Source of the DNA: Sindora glabra
Taxonomy: Eukaryota > Streptophyta > Magnoliopsida > Fabales > Fabaceae
Direction: 5' to 3'
Assembly: GCA_020226215.1 (NCBI GenBank)
Contig: CM035231.1
Coordinates: forward strand, 51,426,876-51,490,875
Length of the DNA: 64,000 nucleotides
The position numbers and the translations under genes are program-made. Shown piece after piece: positions 61,246-64,000 of the stretch. Each line of letters begins with the position of its first letter. Position 1 is the first letter of the stretch. Below the pieces are notes generated by a model. The model ran no database searches and was not told the DNA's origin. It saw only the letters and a program-made list of their open reading frames with translations.

Positions 61246-64000
61246 ATGAAAAATACTGTTCTCCGAGGCAGGAAAATGAAAGGACACGACATCGAAGTGA
61301 CAAAATGCAATGGCCTGAATACAAAACGATGCACGCGATGGGCGTTTTGGCGGGCACAAAAAGGCCGAAACAATAACAACACTTCACATTCCATCTCAAA
61401 GCTCAGTACCAGTGATCTCAAGACGCAGGAAGACATCGTGCAAACTATCGCCAAATACAGCAAGAAAAGACACCAAACAACCCTGAACGATCGGATAACA
61501 TCATTTATCGACATCGGACGCCTAAAACAGGATCAAATAGTAATTCTGCACAAATGGATCGTCCACAGGTAAATCCACCTCCTCTTTAGCATTGACTCTA
61601 ATATAAGCATTATACTTCAGTTATAAGTGCAACGAAAATGTCACAGTTTCCTTGGATTTGTGTTCCTATGTAAGTTGAAGAGAAATCCTAGAAGTTAGTA
61701 TGACCACAACATGCCAAATATTTTATTGCATGTTACTGTCACTCCACATAATATATGTTTGCTTTTCCATCGGCATTGCCTTTAATCACATTTGATTTGT
61801 AAGTTTAACACCACAATGTGGTGGGTGTTACTGTTCTCAGTGAAACAATAATATTTAGTTTCATTAGTCTTTGATAAGGTAAGCACGTTGGTTTTGTCAA
61901 GGTTTTCCATTTAATCACGAATCATCTTGTATATATCCTGTGTTTTTTGTGTTGGCATCTCTGTTTGCGGACCAAACACTACCATGTCACCACGGTAGAG
62001 GTTCGTAAAACAGTTATGTCTCAGTTCTTGGCTCATGTTACTATTTCTCGGTGAAATAGCAACACACCACTACCACGGGTTTCATTGTCACTTATACGGC
62101 ATTTTGCCTGCTCATGGTTGTTTTTGATTGGGGTCAACACCGAAGAGTTTTGTTAAACATGCATCTCTTATTTTTTATTCATGTTACGATTTTGTGTTGG
62201 AACATTCACACATTATTTCTCGTAGGTTACACCGTCAATCATACATCACTTTGTTAACTTATGTTCCTTCTCCTCGTTATCAATGCAGTAGAGATTCGTA
62301 AAATGGTTATTTCTCAAATCTTGGCTCATGTTACTGTTTCTTGGTGAAACAGCAACACAGCTCTACCACGAGGTTACATTGTTAGTCAGACCTTATGGAA
62401 ACTACTTATGCATGTTTTGGTTCTTTTTCAATATAGTAGAGTGCTGTCAAACTCGCATATCTCGCTTTTCTGTCTCATGTTACTGTTTCTTAGTGAAACA
62501 GTAACACATAATTTCTTCAAAGCTCCGTTGTTAATCATGCCTTACCTTGATAACTTACATTCCCTGTGTTCGTTAATAATGCAGTAGAGATTTGTAAAAT
62601 ATTTATGTATCAGCTCTTGGCTCTTGTTACTGTTTCTCAGTGAAACAGCAATACAGCTCTACTATAAGATTGCATTGTTAGTCCTACCTTATATTGTCCA
62701 CTTGTGCATGTTCTTGTTCTTTTTCAACGTAGTAGATTGATGTCAAACTCGCATATCTCGATTTTCAGGCTCATGTTTTGTTTCTTGGTGAAATAGTAAC
62801 ACATGGTTCCTTGGAAGCTCCACTGTTGATCACACCACACCTCACCTTCTCTACTTATGTTCCTATTGCTCATTATCAACGTTGTAAAGATCCATAAGAC
62901 AGTTATATTTCGGTTATTGGCTCATGTTATTGTTTCTCGGTGAAACAGTAACACATAATTTCTTCAAAGCTCCGTTGTTAATCATGCCTCACCTTGTTAA
63001 CTTACATTCCCTATGTTCGTTAACAATGCATTAGAGATTTGTAAAACATTTATATATCAGCTCTTGGCTCTTATTACTGTTTCTTGGTGAAACAGTAACA
63101 TAGCTTTACTACGAGGTTGCATTGTTAGTCCTACCTCATATTGTCCACTTGTGCATGTTCTTGTTCTTTTTCAACGTAGTAGATTGATGTCAAACTCGCA
63201 TATCTTGATTTTCTGGCTCATGTTGCTGTTTCTTGGTGAAACAGTAACACATGATTCCTTGGAAGCTCCACTGTTGATCACACCTCACCTTCTCTACTTA
63301 TGTTCCTATTGCTCGTTATCAATGCAGTAGAGATCCGTAAGACAATTATATTTCGGTTATTGGCTCATGTTACTGTTTCTCGGTGAAACAGTAACACACC
63401 ACTACCACGATGTTGCATTGTTATTCATACCTCACAGAGTAGCACTTACCCACGATGTTGCAATGTCGTTCATGTTTTTGCTTGTTGTTTGTTCAATAGA
63501 GTTTTGTTAAACATGTATATCTCATTTTTTATATTGTGTTACTTTTTCTTGTTGAAACAGTAACACACTAGAAAGAATTGGATGTTGCATTATTAATCAT
63601 ACCTCATTTTGTCTATTTATGCTTGATTTAATGCTTGATTTGATGTTTACCTGAGCAGAAAGGCGCTAAAGCACTCACACAAGCAGATGATTTTGATGAA
63701 GAAACCCAAAAATTCCAGCAATATAGGTCCAATCTGTTGGTGTGCATTAGGTAGGTTAATAAGCTTCAATTGGATGACAGGCACACGACGGTGCTGTGAG
63801 ACAACCCATTTTGGGTCCTAATTAATGCAATAATAACAAAGGAACTGAATCACAGCATATGTCGGAATAGCGATGTTGAAATTTAGTCCATAATTGCTAC
63901 CTTCTCAGAAAAGAATATTCATTTTATTATCGGGAGCGAACATCTCAAAATAACACCAACATCAGTGAAGCTGATCTTTGGAATAAGAGATGGAGACCAG
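61246..64000 (+). CDS. Three-exon gene model, 3' end beyond the window; DUF1985/PMD-like C-terminal part
   Basis: Exon 1 is 61246-61568 (107 codons plus two bases; Lys/Arg/Asn-rich, ending HKWIVH, donor CAG then GTAAAT). Exon 2 is 63659-63750 (acceptor GAGCAG, donor TTAG then GTAGGT). Exon 3 runs from 63909 (acceptor CTTCTCAG) to the window edge. Phases 2, 1 and 1 join without a stop. Exon 3 reads EKNIHFIIGSEHLKIT then SVKLIFGIRDGDQ; this xxLxITPxxVxLIFGI pattern is the one seen at the start of DUF1985/Ulp1-type and plant-mobile-domain proteins, which are often carried by transposons. Intron 1 (2.09 kb) is mostly tandem repeat. Exon 2 has a second, more acidic open frame, so its phase is not proven. 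The overlapping minus-strand frame at 61242-61514 is a shadow. A transposon-borne gene is as likely as a host gene. Confidence 0.5.
61820..63565. repeat. Tandem array of ~148 bp monomers in 447 bp trimers, each with a hairpin
   Basis: The core word GTTACTGTTTC-TCGGT-GAAACAGTAAC (best at 63369-63395; stem 11 bp, loop 5) recurs with its G at about 61827, 62037, 62185 (weak), 62330, 62479, 62626, 62775, 62926, 63073, 63222, 63369 and 63538. Spacing is 145-151 bp over most of the array. Three monomer types follow each hairpin: ATAATTTCTTCAAAGCTCC, AGCTCTACTA…TTGCATTG, and TGGTTCCTTGGAAGCTCCAC. They repeat in that order at exactly 447 bp (62479 to 62926, 62626 to 63073, 62775 to 63222). It lies inside intron 1 of the gene model. 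Confidence 0.9.

Noticed and set aside
61242..61514. 90-codon minus-strand frame
   Set aside because: Complement of exon 1 of the plus-strand gene model; the plus-strand frame is longer and ends at a good splice donor.
61820..63565. CRISPR-like array of spaced repeats with hairpins
   Set aside because: The repeats are diverged, spacers are themselves repeated in a 447 bp period, the unit is ~148 bp, and the sequence is plant nuclear; it is a tandem satellite.
1..64000. tRNA or rRNA genes
   Set aside because: No cloverleaf-like box A/box B pairs or rRNA core sequence were noticed on either strand by eye; the only tRNA-related sequences are primer binding sites of retroelements. A dedicated covariance search was not possible.

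Overview
The window looks like AT-rich intergenic DNA from a plant nuclear genome, most likely a eudicot. The evidence is nested LTR retrotransposons with plant tRNA-iMet primer sites, a CACTA element, hAT miniature elements, plant-specific protein families (plant mobile domain), GT-AG introns, and no operon-like or bacterial coding pattern. No species can be named. Only two loci look like possible host genes; almost everything else is transposable element (TE) sequence in various stages of decay.

Layout. 1-6.8 kb: AT-rich DNA with a dispersed repeat and a non-autonomous CACTA element (2122-3853) that has an AAT target-site duplication and is packed with short inverted repeats. 6.8-14.0 kb: a complete but heavily mutated Ty1/copia element with both LTRs, primer site, decayed gag-pol, polypurine tract and TTTTT duplication. 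14.2-23.7 kb: an older Ty3/gypsy-like element whose 5' LTR was hit by a copia-type solo LTR (duplication GAAGC) and whose pol was hit by a 2.9 kb chromovirus-type solo LTR (duplication CCTTA). Between these and the 3' LTR lies an antisense plant-mobile-domain pseudogene.

23.8-25.9 kb: a minus-strand two-exon gene for a 127-residue protein of unknown family, with TATA box, consistent splice phase and poly(A) signal; its intron holds a ~440 bp tandem duplication. 26-30 kb: no gene seen. 30.2-43.6 kb: a very large inverted repeat (arms ~3.95 kb each) with CACTA-like ends. The left arm is split by a 2.2 kb solo-LTR-like insertion absent from the right arm, and the loop carries minus-strand Ty3/gypsy gag debris. 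44.6-51.5 kb: a minus-strand LTR element with a truncated 3' LTR. 48.5-59.8 kb: three hAT-type miniature elements, two foldback elements, a ~225 bp tandem repeat and a GC-rich island.

60.1-64.0 kb: a minus-strand gag-like remnant, then a PIF/Harbinger-like terminal sequence, then a plus-strand three-exon gene model running off the right edge. Its first intron is filled by a ~148 bp tandem repeat arranged in 447 bp trimers, each monomer carrying a hairpin. The genes do not form a pathway; the story of the window is layered TE insertion, whose order can be read from the nesting.
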